Positions 14,956 to 28,977 of a DNA stretch of 64,000 nucleotides are shown piece by piece (position 1 is the first letter of the stretch; each line of letters opens with the position of its first letter). Where the stretch lies: NCBI GenBank assembly GCA_008933995.1, contig WARS01000026.1:3858501-3922500 (forward strand), given 5' to 3'. Origin of the DNA: Datnioides undecimradiatus. Taxonomy: Eukaryota > Chordata > Actinopteri > Lobotiformes > Datnioididae. The notes beneath the pieces are model-generated. The model searched no databases, had not been told where the DNA came from, and worked only from the letters and a program-made list of their open reading frames with translations. A program made the position numbers and the translations under genes.

Positions 14956-15347
14956 CAGAGTGGCTTCTCACTGCATACAGCATTACCAGCCGCAGACTCA
15001 ATTTGTCTGATCGTTACAGTGTATCATGTTAGCGAAGGAGATGCTGCGCCAGTAACTGGTGTTAAATACTTCGATTAATTTGGAACATTTGCGACTGTTT
15101 TTCGCGCTTTTGTCGTTTATTTTTTCGCTGCTGCGCAGGGAAACAGTCGTTGCTTTTCAGAGAGCTCGTTTTTTTCAAAACCTGAAATAGTCGCTGTCAG
15201 GACTACTGTTTTGTTGATGTCATCCGCGGCAGGGCTGTAGCGACCTTCAATTTCTAGGCAAGACCGGGATAAACAAAGACTCGTTTAAAGGGTATTTTTT
15301 ACTCCGGCTTTGCTGTCTTTACTTTGCCAAAGATTCTAGCAACGAGA

Positions 15348-18300
15348 ATGGGACTTTTGCTGCCTTGTATCCTGCTGTTATCTGTCTCCACTTTGGCAGC
15401 CGGTGTCGATTTTCAGCGGGGATTCAAACCCTCCGGACAGTCGGTTTTTGTGAGGCATTCATACACCGAAGACAGATCTGCGAAAATCGTAAAGAGGTCT
15501 CTGCCTGAATGGCTGGCTGCATCGCCAACTCACAGGATAAAACGAAGAAGCACCGAGCAGGGCGACTCCTGCAAAGCTCTTCAAGGATCTGACACCAAGT
15601 TAGCAGGCAACACCCACCGTGTAAGTTACTAACTGAGGTCCTGTTACCCTTCCCACGTCTGACAATTAAATGAGCTAAGACAAGATGATGCGCAGGTGCT
15701 TACCAGGTGCACGAATAGGCCTAATCAGCTATTCAGTGTACTCAGAAACCTAGTTACTGATGGGCTTGTTTTTCCACTCAGCTGCAAGTCCGGAAGGCTA
15801 GGGTAACACTTAAACGGAGGATATTGCGCTGTAGATTTATTTTTCCTGCTGTAAAACAAAAACATGTAATTAATAAATTCAAAACACGCATCATAGAGTG
15901 AGTTCTGTCTTTTCCGCAAGCTCCAACAGCCATTAAAGGTACCTTCTTGCCTTTCTCCTGGCTGTCAGCTTTGGACTGCCAGGATTTATTTCCCTTATAT
16001 TTGGTGCAGTGATATATTGTGTATTGAAACAGCAACAACGCCTATTTTGCTCATGCTTTTAGACATACGTAGGCTTCACTGAAGCACTACCAGGGCGGTT
16101 TACCTCTCCAATGCTCCACTAATGGCTATGACCTATATCTGATTCTTCTCAAAGATAGAGCTGTATTTTATTTTTTTTTTAATGTGAGGATCCCACTTTT
16201 CTCTGCCTTCCCCTGCTGACAGTGATTCTGCCTGAATGTTGACAGGGAAATTGGCCCAGGGGAATACATGTGACCGGCTGTGTGGTAGTTATTTTGTAAT
16301 TAAAATCAGTGTTTGTGTGGAAGTGAAAGCAGTTAGGAAGCAGGGAGGATACAGAAAGGCTACAGTATTCTGCTCATACTTCAGCTTAAATCCTTGGCTT
16401 ATGGCTAAATTTGGTCCCACCACGCGTGCAATGGATGTTACAATTTACTCAAATAAATGTGACTTGCTTGATTTATAAAACAAGGACCAACCGACTTAAA
16501 AACAGTTTCTTCCCAAAACCAATAACCACTTTGAACTCACACATGCACTGACCACACACACAACACGCAGTCCGAGCGTCCCAGCCCAGGAAAACTCAAG
16601 CACATCTCTCCCCGTGTGTTCTATGCTACAACTGTGCAATACAAATGCAATGTGCAATATAAATTCAATATTCAATGTGCAATAACTTACTTACAATATT
16701 AATGTGCAATAACCTGAAAAAATCAATGCACTATGTCACCCTGTATATAGTACCTCGCCTATATTACCTCAGAACTGTGCACCTCACCCCACCCCCTCTC
16801 CTATCATTATCCTGTCTTGCACTAATACTTACTTATTTATTCATTTTTATTTTTTTTTTACTATATGTTGTAAATATTTCTACATACATGTCTGCACTGA
16901 AGAGTGACTGGCTCTTATCTCATTGTGCATGTGTATAGTGTACATTGTACATGTGTATAGTGACAATAAAAAGGCATTCATTAACTGTGCAAAGCTCTCC
17001 TCCATACCAGGAGGCTGACCTCTGCAGAGCCCTGTGCTGCTTATTTGCCTAGCTCCTTGTTCCCATGTGATCAACTTTGCATTGCAGTTTTTGTATGCTT
17101 GGCCCAGGTAATCTAAAGTCGACAGAATTCCTAGAGGCTCAGCATCGTCACCTCCCTTGAGGTTACTGCTGAAGGTCTCACTGCTATTGAAGCTGCTTAC
17201 AGCATGAGCTCCTATAGGAAACCAACCCTTAACAGTCTGCGAATGTTCACATAGTTGAAGAATAATGGGCTACCAAACAGGTTTCAGGAAGACATTTAAT
17301 CAATGAGACAGCTGGACTCTGTGGCAGTGAAAGCAGAGGTATTTTTGTTATAGGCACTCTGCTAAATTCATTTGATTTGTTTCCAGAGTGAAAATCTGAT
17401 ATGTGACCTCAGTTTCATTGTGACATTTAGTAGTTGTGTTCAACGTCTTTGCTGAGAGCATTTGGCCTGGATCCTTGTGTTTGCTAAAATGCTTGTCTGG
17501 TCTGATAAGTGGTGCTTCACTTTTTACACTTTGTCATCTCTCCTTCAACACATGGTGATGGGGGAACGCGGTGTCAGAGTGAAAGCAAAAGTACAGTCTG
17601 GAAGCCAAACTAACAGATTTAGACCGCAGTTTACAATTCCTAGGGTCAAATGGATGTTCCTCTTGTAATGTGGGATCACTCACACATACATTTTAAAAAA
17701 TTGGAGCTGCTTTTACATGTATTTTAATCTATTTTGTTTCCAGTATACCTTCAATGACCTGAGTGGGTCAGTGTCCCTGGCCTGGGTTGGAGATGGCACA
17801 GGGGTGAGTTTTCTTCATTTGCACCTAACATGTCTTTCATGCAGTGATATTTCTGTGTGACATAAGTGGAACAAACTTGGCTGGATTGATCAATGAACTG
17901 TATCAAATTGAGATGGTAGTCCTACAAAGAGCCAAATAGATTACATAATGAGCTCCCTTACATCAGGGTGTCCTTCACATCAATGCCTCAGCGATCCACG
18001 CTCCACTGTCCTCAAGCTGAACCTTTCTGTCTTGGCAGGTCATCTTGGCTTTGACAACTTTTCAGGTGCCCTTCTTCATGATCAGACTCGGGCAGTCCAA
18101 ACTCTACCGAAGGTAACTCTCATGAGCTCCCTGTTCAAAAAAGAGAATTTGGTTTTGTATTTGATATGCTTTTAAGTTTTACTGCGACCATTTATCTGCC
18201 AGCGAGAACTATGGGAAGTCATTCCAGGACGTGACCAACCTCATCAACAACACCTTCATTAGGTCGGAGTTTGGCATTGCTATTGGTCCAGGAAATTCTG

Positions 18301-21300
18301 GGAAAGTAAGCAACGTCTGCAACGTGTCCTCTGCTTGTAATTTTCACCACATTTACTTGGAAAATTAGAATATCGTGTAAAAGTCGTTTTATTCTGGCAA
18401 TCCAACATAAAAGGTGAAACCAATACATTTTATAGACTCATTTCATGCAAAGTGAGATATCTCAAGCATTTTTTGTTGTAATTTTGCTGATTATGATTAT
18501 GATTTCAAGCAATATTCTAATTTTCTGAGTTTTTGAATTTGAGGTTTTCTGAAGCTGCGAGTCCTAATCAGCAAAATCAAAACAAATAAAAGCTTGAAAT
18601 ATATTGATTCGCATACTATTTGTCTATATAATATGTACATTTCACCTTTAAAGTTGAGTTACTGAAATGCATGCACTTTTTCAGGATATTCTAATTTTCT
18701 GAGTAGTACCTGTAGATCTCCAGTTATGTCTGCCTAGTTTAACATTTTATGATTGTGTATAGTTTCATCTGTCTGAACTGTGGCCTCTGTTTTGTAGGTG
18801 ATCCTGACAGGAGAAGTATCTGGAGGTCATGGGTCTCGGATCTTTGTCTCCGATGACTTTGGAAGGAGTTTCACTCACCAGGACCTGCCTTTCATCCCCC
18901 TCACCCAGATCACATACAATCCTGAGAATTCCAACGTGTTGCTGGTCCTCAGCAGCAATGTGAGTATTGAATGTTGACAAGCTATGCTTTGTTTGGGAGG
19001 TAACCAGTTTAGATGTAAGTTATCCAGTTTTGTGTGTGTGTATCAAAGAGCAAACCTTTTCATGGCCCGTTGTAAAACTTTTCAGGCTCTCGACTCACTT
19101 CCTCATTGCAAGAGGACTCGGGCATGTTAGTCAATCATTTTTTTGGTGTTTGCTCAGCGTGTATTTATTAACATATTGTTAGTGCTTATGCGGTGTCATT
19201 ACTGTTGAACCACTGATGAGTTCATCATTTAATGAACTTGTTTTTCTGTCTTCAGAATAAACTGTGGCTGTCTGAAGATTTTGGCAGCAACTGGAAAAAG
19301 CTCCATGACATGGTGTGTCTGGTGAAATGGTAAGAGGCCAGATGATGATATTAGCACCTTTGTTAGGTGCTCAGAGAAGAGACACTTGTGTTATTTAATA
19401 TCCCCAAGTGTCCCTGTCTCTATGAAATAGTTATATTTAATGACATTATTGAAGAGTAGAAGAACCAGATTCTTATTATTTTAGCAGATGATAGGATTTC
19501 TGTTATCAGGTTGAAAGTCTTTCCTTAGTTTTAGTTCCTCCAACAGGCTCATTATTACAGGTAATGGAAGACAGTGGAGCTCCACTTCTCTTTACTTTAT
19601 TGGTGGTCAGGACAAAATATTTAATTATTCAAAGCTAGGCTTACTTGCTTTCCCTTGCAGGTACTTGTAATATTTTTAATAATGTTGAATATCCTGATAA
19701 AGACAAAGATGTTCACTATCTTTTATTGTTACTGCACCTTTGCACAGGCAGTAGAACTGCATTGCAGTCAGTGACTGTTCAACTTGCCCAGTTGTGGCCA
19801 AGCCCTCACAGCATTCTTGTTGTTTCAGAGCCACTCGCTAGTAGGTGTCACCTAGTAACCTTGGCAGCTCTAAATGTCTTTTTAGTTCCTTTGATAAAGC
19901 TGTGCTTTCAAGGTCACTATTGAGAGATCTTAGTGTACAAAACAGTCTTCCTGAAACAGAACCTTTTATTACTATCTCAAAGAAGCTGATCTGAGCAGGC
20001 TCCAGGAAATTGGGTCATTTTCAACTAGGGCGGGATCTTTCTGAAGTCAAAACACAGCACTCCTAAGAAAGTACATATTTAAAAAGGACATGGCTGCATG
20101 TTGGTTGTATTTGATAAGCCATGTCATGTGATACTTATGTTAAAAACAAAGCGAAACCCATTATGGGAACTGATTGAGAGAAAGTACAAAAAAGGAAATC
20201 AGGACTCACGCAGGATATCTATGTCTATCTACGTATAGATATTTATGTTTTTGTGATGTAAGAACACCAAGACCTGTCACGTCCCTAACAACAAAGTTGT
20301 CTGTATCGTCTTTGCCTTCATAGTCTTGACTCTGTGGGCTTAAATGTGTTTGTCCTATTACTTTCTACCCTGATTCTAGGGGAAGGAAGAATACTATCTT
20401 CTTCACAGCCAGCCTCAATGGATCCTGCAGTAAGTGATCCCATGTTCAATTGAAAAATTAACATATGCAACTTTAACCCAGATCTACTGGGAGACCTAAT
20501 CAGTTTGGTGCATGTACATGTAGTTTACTTATGAGCACAACATAGAATATAATGTCTACATGTTTTTATTAATTTGGATTTTAGACAATTGGCCAGGTAT
20601 ATCTTTATTTTTGTGATTTAATCTAATTTTGGCCTTAAATACTTAAATGTATCTCAGTGGTACAACTTACAGTTGTACTTACAGTTGTACCACAGCATAT
20701 TTTTGCTGTAGTTATCATTATTTTGTTGTCTTTTTCAAGGTGATCGGGGAATGCTGGAACTACAGAGGACAACAGACTATGGTAAAACCATCAAGACTGT
20801 CGCCAGCAAGATCTACTCCTTCGGCCTGGGTGGACGCTTCCTCTTTGCCTCTGTAATGACAGGCAAGGTGAGTATACGGTTTGTCCAGAGGCATCCAGAG
20901 GCAAAATATTGCCTGTTTAGACCTTTTGTGTTTGAAAGAAAGGCTTAAGTCTAGTCAGTTTAAAATACTGTTTGCTGTTGTGATTTGAGACATGTCACAC
21001 TATTTTATCAGGAAGTTATGTTCGTAGTGTTTGTATATCTATAATAGATATTCTTACTATCCCCTGAGTACATATCACCTGTGAGTAAATATGGTTATGT
21101 GTGGTATTTTAAAGGCTCACTACACCAATTTTCATCAAGGCACATTAGTACTTTCCATCAAGTCTCTAGTTTGCATCAGTTAATCAACTTGTTTTCTCAC
21201 TATTTTGTTTCCCTCCCGCCTTTTTTGTCTGTAGGGAACTCTCAGGATGATTCACGTGTCAGTGGATCAGGGCGAGACGTGGAACATGGCCCAGCTGCCA

Positions 21301-24300
21301 CCTGTTGGTCACGAGCAGTTCTACTCCATCCTGGCAGCGAACGATGAGATGGTCTTCATGCATGTTGATGAGCCTGGAGGCAAGTCCACAAAAAACCTGT
21401 TGACTCTTCAGACTGTGTAGCAGAGCAATAATAATAAGAGAATGTAATGCCAAAGGTATTGATTAGATGTAAATTGGGAGAAGGTTTACATGCCCCACAT
21501 AAACTCCATTCTCTACAATATGCGAGAACCAATTTGAGGTTTTTTTTTCCTACAGATACAGGATTTGGTAGCATTTATGTGTCGGATGACCGGGGCACTG
21601 TGTACTCCAAGTCATTGGAGCGCCACCTTTACACCACCACGGGGGGCGAGACAGACTTCACTAACGTCACCTCCCTGCGAGGAGTTTTCATCACCAGTGT
21701 CCTGGCTGAAGGTAGCTCTGTTTATGTGTCTGCGCTGTGATAAATGAATTGCAACACATGCCTGTACTCAAATTCCCATCACGAAACACACACGTATGAC
21801 TTCTCCATTACATTACCGGAGGGACGGCGACGTGTAAATATTTAATTAGCTGTCCAGTGTTAGATGTGATGTCTGTCTGCCGTGGCTGGCTGACGCTGAC
21901 AGAAATATTTCACATCAGCTAAACGTGAGCTCCATCATGCCTGATGCTCATGCCTTTCCCCTCGCATTGTTAGGACAGCGTGGGTCTAGGGCAGCATGAG
22001 TCTGACAGTTGGATTGCTTTATTGTTACTTTATTTGCAGATATTGCTTTTGGATAAGAGCACTATCAAATTGACATTGTCTAAATCTGTGCCTGTCGTGT
22101 TGTTCCAGATAACTCTGTGCAGTCTGTGGTGTCCTTTGATCAGGGGGGGGAGTGGGTTCCCCTGCGGAAACCTGCTGAGAGCAAGTGCGATGCTACAGCC
22201 AAAGACCCAGACAAGGTAAAGAGAGGAAGACAGAAAGTTGGTCACTCTTGACTGCATGTTTTTGTAAGTTATGAAGACTGATAGTTGCCCACAATAAGTA
22301 TTGAGCTTTGATAACCGTATTTTGGATTGCACCGTATGTGTATTGTGGCCGTGTTTGTTATTTATCATTATGTTTTGTGTTGGTACTTTAAACAGTCAGA
22401 CACCCCATGCTGCTTGTGTTTATGTCTGTAGTGCAGTCTCCACATCCACGCAGCCTACAGTACGGCTTTGCGGCTGAATGTCCCTATGCTGCCCCTGAGC
22501 GAACCAAACGCTGTTGGTCTCATCTTAGCTCATGGTAATTCTTCCTTCAGAGCTTTTATATGAGTACTTTTTTTTAAAGTAAATTTCCAAGTTTTTCATA
22601 GATACCTTTTAGAAGCAGGATGTCATTTAATTGGATAAGCTAGATGCTTTGTGTTTTGCCATCTAACCTTTTCAGTGTATCTCCACAGGGAGTGTTGGTG
22701 ATGCCATCTCAGTGATGAGGCCTGATGTGTATGTGTCTGATGATGGGGGATACACCTGGATAAAAGCCCTCAATGGGCCCCATCACTATGCTATTCTGGA
22801 CTCTGGAGGGCTCCTGGTTGCTGTAGAGCACAGCCCTACTCAACCTGTGAACCAGATCAAGTAAGTTAGATTTAGAGGAGTGTGGGCTGGACCTTTAATT
22901 GCTGATGCTTGAAGAAGTTTGTTTTTTATTTACTATAGTCATCATATTATAGCAGGAAATATTAAGTATTGTATGAAAGCAATAACACAATCAAGGTCAG
23001 CTTTGTGCCATCTTCAAGTCCCTCTCATCTGTTGCTGCTTTTAAGTAAAGTCCATCAAAGCTGTAAAGTTTATTTTTTAATGCTAATGTCTGCATGTTAT
23101 TTGTTGTCCCACAGATTTTCTACTGATGAGGGACAGTGCTGGGGTGTGTACAACTTCACCGAAGATCCCATTTACTTTACTGGGCTGGCGTCTGAACCGG
23201 GTGCTCGCTCCATGAATGTCAGTATCTGGGGCTACAGAGACTCTATCCTCAGCCAGTACTGGATCTCCATTACAATCGACTTCAGGGACCTTCTCACCAG
23301 AGACTGTGAGTGATGACAATGTTTGATACAACAGACTGATTTTAACACACTGACATAAATTTTATTTGTGAATATCTGGGATGTGTGAATATTTTTAAAC
23401 AGAATCTAAAACATTTATGTTTATAGGTCAGGACAAAGATTACGTGCAGTGGTTGGCCCACTCTGATGACATCAGTGACCCCAATGATGGGTGCATGCTG
23501 GGTTACAAAGAGAGGTTCCTGCGTCTCAGGAAAGACTCTGTTTGTTGGAACGGACGGAATTATCAGGTCAACACCCAGCCGACTCCGTGTCAGTGCACCC
23601 TGGATGACTTCCTGTGGTAAGTCGTAAGTCGCCCAAATCCATACCACGTACTAATAATAACTAATAATGTACTTAACTGCTTTTGACTGAAAGGAACTGT
23701 CAGTTTGGTTCAACTACACAAGTGAAAACCAAAATGTTTAGATGTGTTTTTTCTAAATACTGAAAAAATATTAAAAAGAAAAAAAAATAGAATGTATTGT
23801 GAACTTGGGACACACCCTTTCATTTTCATGCTCAAACTGTCAAACACAATGAATCAGTGTAATAAGATCAGATGTCACAATGTCATAATTTAAACTTAAT
23901 TTTGGTGATTATGTACTCATCTGTACTTAGTGACCACCACAATACCCTGCTGAGGTAGAAGAACTGCAAAGTGGCTGTGATTGCCTTTATTGAAAGTAAA
24001 TTACTGGTGCAAAGGTCTGCTTAAGTAGTGGTATAAGGGTGGCTTATTTGATGTGATCAAAGTCTCTGACAGTCAAACTAAATGTTTACTTTGTAATAGA
24101 TGCCAAACGTGAAATACAGAAATTTGAGGAGGAGTCTACATTAAACATTTCAGACTGGTGTTGAATCACAGCTCAAATGTATCCACGAAGTACTGAAACA
24201 AACAACCGGTGAATTACAAGAAAAGTCAAGAGTAAATATCAGTTATTTCTTCCACCCTTACTTAACACACCAACATCTGACTCTTTGCAGTGACTTTGGA

Positions 24301-26709
24301 TACTACCGTAAGGAGAACAGCTCGGAGTGTGTAGAGCAGCCAGACCTGAAAGGCAAAGTGCTGGAGTTCTGTCTGCACGGTAAAGAGGAACAACTACAGA
24401 CTCGTGGGTGAGGCTTTAGCATCCAACACAGTCCAACACATCTCTGTGTGTCACTTTAGTTTGCTTAAAACTGGTTTATTATTTAATTTTAAAACAATAA
24501 TATCATATTGTTACGTAAATAGAAAACTAGCTTTACAAGCTGTAGGAGGAAGCAGTGAAAGTGTGGAACCATTGCTTTGTTAAACCTGAACTTTGAACCC
24601 AGTCTGCTAGATAATTATCTATTTATTATGTTGTGTTTTGATGAGAGTCTGCCTGAGTACAGATGGTAATAAAAAGCTAATTTTGCTATGACAGTATTGA
24701 ATAATTTCCTTATTTGCTACATTTAAACTGATCTAACATATGTAAGTATGTTAAGCATATAAGGCTGTGCCTGCTACAATTTACAGTGCAGTGAGAGAGG
24801 TTTGTTGGAGTCAGAGGAGAGAGGTGATGCGAATGAGGAAGTAATAGTCATGCAGAGATCATTTAGAGGAAGCAGATAAGGGTGAGAGTGAGTCTTACAA
24901 TTTCAATGAGGAAGAGTAAATACTGACCACATATGTTCATCGTGTTCCCCTCACTGCACACACACCTGAAGTTTGTGGGAATCCAGTCAAACTATTATGT
25001 GCAGTCAGGAGAGTTAGCTGTCTGTGACTCTGACCTGGATACCTGTCAACACCATTTGCAAACCACTATCTAACTGTCATGCACTCTTTGTTGTGGCTAC
25101 AGCTACAGAAAAATCCCTGGAGATAAATGTGAGGGAGGAGAGATGCCTGAGCGTAAAGAGATTGACCTCAGTAAGAGATGTGTGAGCGACCTGCTGGGTC
25201 CAGAACTTCTGGTCAGTACCTCAGCATACTAATACTTGTTGTTCATATTGTACGCATACCTGCAGCACGTTTTCACTTTTGGTCTGTTTTTATTTTTGTA
25301 GGTAGACAGTCACTCCTCCAAGTCTGTACCGATTGGGATAACAGTTGTCATCGTCTTACTGCTGAGCATCGCAGCAGGAGTTCTTTTTGTAAAGAAATAT
25401 GTCTGTGGTGGCAGGTTAGTGTATCTTTCTGCATGCATGTATAGTTCAGTTCATAACAATTCATGTCTACAGAACATGTTCTTTTCTTTCAGTGTCCTTC
25501 ACATGGTTTCAAATGACCTGACAGTATTTCAAATGTGCGCTGCAGGTTCTTGGTACACCGGTACTCTGTGCTGCAGCAGCATGTTGAGGACAACGCTGTT
25601 GAGGGGATGGATGACCCGCTGGAGACCAACCACACTCGAAATGGCAAGATCGAGTTTCACGACGACTCAGATGAGGTGCGGTGGTTACCTTTTCCTCACT
25701 CATACGCAGATAGAGTGAAACATATGAGTGAAAGATAGAAACATGGGTGTCAGGCTTGTCTTCTAAGACTGGCCGTTGTGTTGCAGTGGAATCAGTAGCA
25801 CGTGTGCATCTTTAAAAGGTGCTGCTCATCTGATGTCATGCAGAACAACTGGTCAAATACTTTACAAAGTAAGGATGGGCCAAAAATAAGCTTCAAAACA
25901 TGTTGAAGCCAAAGACAAATAACTTCAATCAACAAATCAATGTTAGGACACCAGAGAATAATGTTGATCACCTGAGATGCAGTTAGCTGTGGCCCTGAAG
26001 TCATCATTTTAGTACAAAATGAAAAGTTGAGAACTAAGACTAGATGGGAAATGTGGGTTCACTTGGGTCGTGGACTCATTTATCATCCTATTAAATATTA
26101 AGGGCCCTGCAGTGGGCTATGCTGCCCCACTGTACACACCTACTGTACAGGCCAGTCTTATATAAGTAGAGATGGTAGGGAAGGGAACAGGATATAATAT
26201 AGCCCACAACAATCTATATATAGATATTAGCTGATGTTACCTTTTTTAATAAACACATAATGAAGACAAACATTTAGTGAATGTGCTTGAAAAGAATTGT
26301 GCCCAAAAACACTGCTCCCTGCTGGACAAACTATGTAAAGACACTATTTATAAATCACCTGAAACAGAAACAAAACACATAGTTGACAATCAGTCAAAGT
26401 CAGACTCAATAATCTTGTGAGGAACTCTCATGCTTTGTAACTTTAGTATTGTAATCCATATTGTTTTCTGCATTATGAAGCAGTGTGTAAATACTGCAGT
26501 AATGCTACAAAATTTAATATTAACGTACTGAAAACTAGGGTATTTGAGTTATCAAGTTCAATATGTGTGTGCGTATGAGAGTGTACGTGTATATATTTGT
26601 GTGTGTAAGCAAGCATTAGTGTAATGGTGTCTTTGGTTGCTCACTTCTGTTTGTTCTGACTTCATTGGTATCTTATGTTCTTTCCTCTACACAGGACCTG
26701 CTTGAATAG
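15348..26709 (+). CDS. sort1: Sortilin, VPS10-domain sorting receptor
   Basis: Twenty exons join in frame to 823 aa (human about 831): 15348-15620, 17744-17803, 18039-18112, 18203-18305, 18798-18959, 19256-19329, 20380-20429, 20740-20867, 21235-21379, 21556-21711, 22109-22215, 22432-22534, 22689-22860, 23115-23305, 23427-23616, 24291-24407, 25103-25211, 25302-25414, 25546-25675, 26695-26709. Exon 1 has a signal peptide ([18 protein letters not shown]) and a propeptide ending at a furin site (RIKRR). Asp-box repeats of the propeller are clear ([40 protein letters not shown]), followed by the cysteine-rich 10CC region, one membrane helix in exon 18, and a tail with YSVL and DDSDEDLLE trafficking signals. 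The last exon encodes only DLLE and stop. It sorts neurotrophin precursors, lysosomal and lipid cargo between Golgi, surface and endosomes. The exon 9 donor is GC. Confidence 0.97.
16480..16985 (+). mobile_element. 5'-truncated LINE: last codons and 3' tail
   Basis: This lies in sort1 intron 1. The first bases encode [20 protein letters not shown] and a stop at 16549-16551, which resembles the C-terminal end of fish CR1/L2/Rex1-type reverse transcriptase proteins (the NSFFP and LNS residues). A 3' UTR of TGTGCAAT repeats and T-rich stretches follows, ending in TGACAATAAAAAGGCATTC, a typical fish LINE 3' terminus. Only the 3' end was inserted, as expected for target-primed reverse transcription. 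Confidence 0.7.
18354..18709. mobile_element. Tc1/mariner-type MITE in sort1 intron 4
   Basis: A 5' TA is followed by CTTGGAAAATTAGAATATC. The 3' end reads GATATTCTAATTTTCTGAG and then TA. The termini are inverted copies of about 19 bases with two mismatches, flanked by the TA expected for Tc1/mariner insertion. An internal copy of the same terminal motif lies near 18510-18530. No transposase is encoded, so it is a non-autonomous relic of about 350 bases. Confidence 0.75.
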
Positions 26710-27273
26710 CAGGCAAAACAGGTTTCCAGTTTGCCCTGTGGCCGGCTGCTGTTCCTGTCACTCTTTTGTCTCCAGCTACTTCTTCCTTTCACCTTCTAGT
26801 GAGAACTTTGGCCTCAGCTACCAGACAAAGGGTCTGCGTCAATCTGCTGTCATCTACGAAGTATCATGAATGTATGGAAGCTTCCTGGGACTGACGTTGC
26901 AGCTGAGGAAAACTATGAAGGAGGTCTTGTAGTGTTGTGCTTCAGTTATTGAGTCTATTAATTGAGTTTGAATCTAATTTATTTTAGCAATTGAAGAACT
27001 GATGCAGTAACTTGAACTGCTGACAGAGCCAGAGTAATGGGTTTTGAAGCAAAGCTAGTTGTGTAAATCTACCAGCATTGCATTATGGGTCTCCTGTCAT
27101 GTCTGATTGCTCCTGGAAATACTCTGCATTCTTTCTGCCATGCACTTGTACATAACCCTGTTTTTAGTTGCCATTTTTCTGATGTGGTATCAGTTTGGTG
27201 GGTGTGAAAAAGGTCACTGTTGGTAGCAGGTTAATAACTCTCCTCAACCACTTGAGTCTTAATCCCTTCTTTT

Positions 27274-27279
27274 AATAAA
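27274..27279 (+). terminator. Proximal polyadenylation signal of sort1
   Basis: AATAAA lies 565 bases past the sort1 stop. A second AATAAA at 28972-28977 would give a 3' UTR of about 2.3 kb. Which one is used cannot be told from sequence. Confidence 0.55.
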
Positions 27280-28971
27280 GTATTTGATGGTCAACAAGTG
27301 TGCCCATGGATGGCCAAGAGTGTGTAAATTTCAGGTTTTTAGGCTCTTCCTCCTCCTCTCTGGACACTGATGTGTGAAATCCCCCTCTGTACTCTGAAAT
27401 ACAAGCCTGCATAGCATTGGTACTTTGTGGCACTGAGATCCATGGTTGAAGTAATAAGATGCAAGCAGACATCACCGTTTGCATTTGGGTCATAGCAATA
27501 ACATGTTTTGATTCAGTATCTTGTCCATGCATGTTGAAATAAGCCTACTGGCACAAATATCTCTTCTGTATCCAGTTGCTCTATTTTGATGGAGATGTCA
27601 TTACGTGAAACGCATCACGCATCAATGTATATGGCGGTAATGTGTGTCTGTTTAAAGACAGGATATGATCAAACGTTAATGTCTGCAGTACTAACTGCCT
27701 ATATCACAAGGTCCTTTGTAAGCTTAGAGTTAGTAGTTCAACACTTTTTTCCTAAATGTGACCTGACGATTAATGTGATAAGACTGCAATAATCACTGTA
27801 GTCATATAGTCGTGTCTATAATCATTTGAGCAGTTTTTGTACTAACAAACTTTTGAACTCATGAAGCAAATTGTGGTATGGAGATGTTTGGAAATGACAG
27901 AAATAAATATAGTTTGATAGTTATTATCCACAGATATTTTTTACATTCGATTCAGATGAATGCATCGATATTATTTGGCGACAGAAGCAACGTGAAAAAA
28001 CAATTATGTAAATGTTGTATAGCATAATTAACACTGTAGCTTATTAGAAGAGTCAACAGGTTGTTTAAGCTGCAACACTATGTGAGACTTCTTTGGTTTG
28101 GTATTTGCATTTGAAGTGGAGCAAATTCTCTGTTTTAACGGGGCTGTTAAAGGTTTCTCATCCATTTCTTTTCAGGAACTGTTTTTTTTCTCTGTAATCA
28201 TCCAGATACTACTGTCATTTTGAAGCTAGGCTGGATTGGTCAGAGCCTCTCAACACATCTTACTGCGTTTTATTTTTGTTCTATTAATCGTGTGTGCATA
28301 ATTATTTGCCTGTCTGTCAGATGTGTTGCTTTCATACAGTTTTTATTTATTTGTGACTAACAGGTTCAGAATGCAGTAAATTGGATGTGGGTATACAAGT
28401 GCCTGGAGTGACGATATGATGTGCGGCCCTCCCAATGTGTGGCCAAAGTCTATTTACTGATAATTATTTATATCACGTGCAACCAGTTTCATCCAGTCTG
28501 TTGGTGACACCCCAAGCTGCACTTGTTGCCTAAGATGAATCCTTGAGCAGTAAAGGAATAGTTTGTTTCACAGAAAGTCCCACTGAACTGCATGTTAACT
28601 TTCAATAATGTTCAACTCCACAGAGCTTTGTGCAGAAAACAGCCTACAGTTACCTTGTCATTCTCTTTATCTCGTCTTGGTGTGAGACTAAATTCTGGCT
28701 GTGATATTTTGACAAGAGAGTTCACTCAAATAAAAAACAACAGATTGAATACAGGGTTATTATAGCTGCTTTAAAATGGAAGACACTTGGTGAGTTCTTA
28801 TTAAAAGATGGTTTATTACATTAAGTGAAGGCAACACATTTTTCTTACAGTTTGAGACTGCTGTATAAATTAAAGTCATTGTGATGGTTCTGTAAATATA
28901 CAAGGTTACATCTTTGTATCTGCTATGTTTCTCTCTTCTGTATATTTGAGGCAATTTTCTTTGGGTTTGCC

Positions 28972-28977
28972 AATAAA
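28972..28977 (+). terminator. Distal polyadenylation signal candidate of sort1
   Basis: AATAAA is followed by a T-rich downstream stretch. If used it would produce a long 3' UTR that nearly reaches the convergent ngrn transcript. Confidence 0.4.

Larger units (their letters stand above)
10547..15347. other. Intergenic region between the synaptophysin-like gene and sort1
   Basis: The two genes diverge from this 4.8 kb. It holds a decayed LINE fragment (about 11400-11960) and the sort1 promoter at the right end (CCAAT boxes about 14909 and 14951). The stretches 10700-11400 and 12000-14880 are AT-rich with no exon or repeat that I can identify. Confidence 0.6.
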
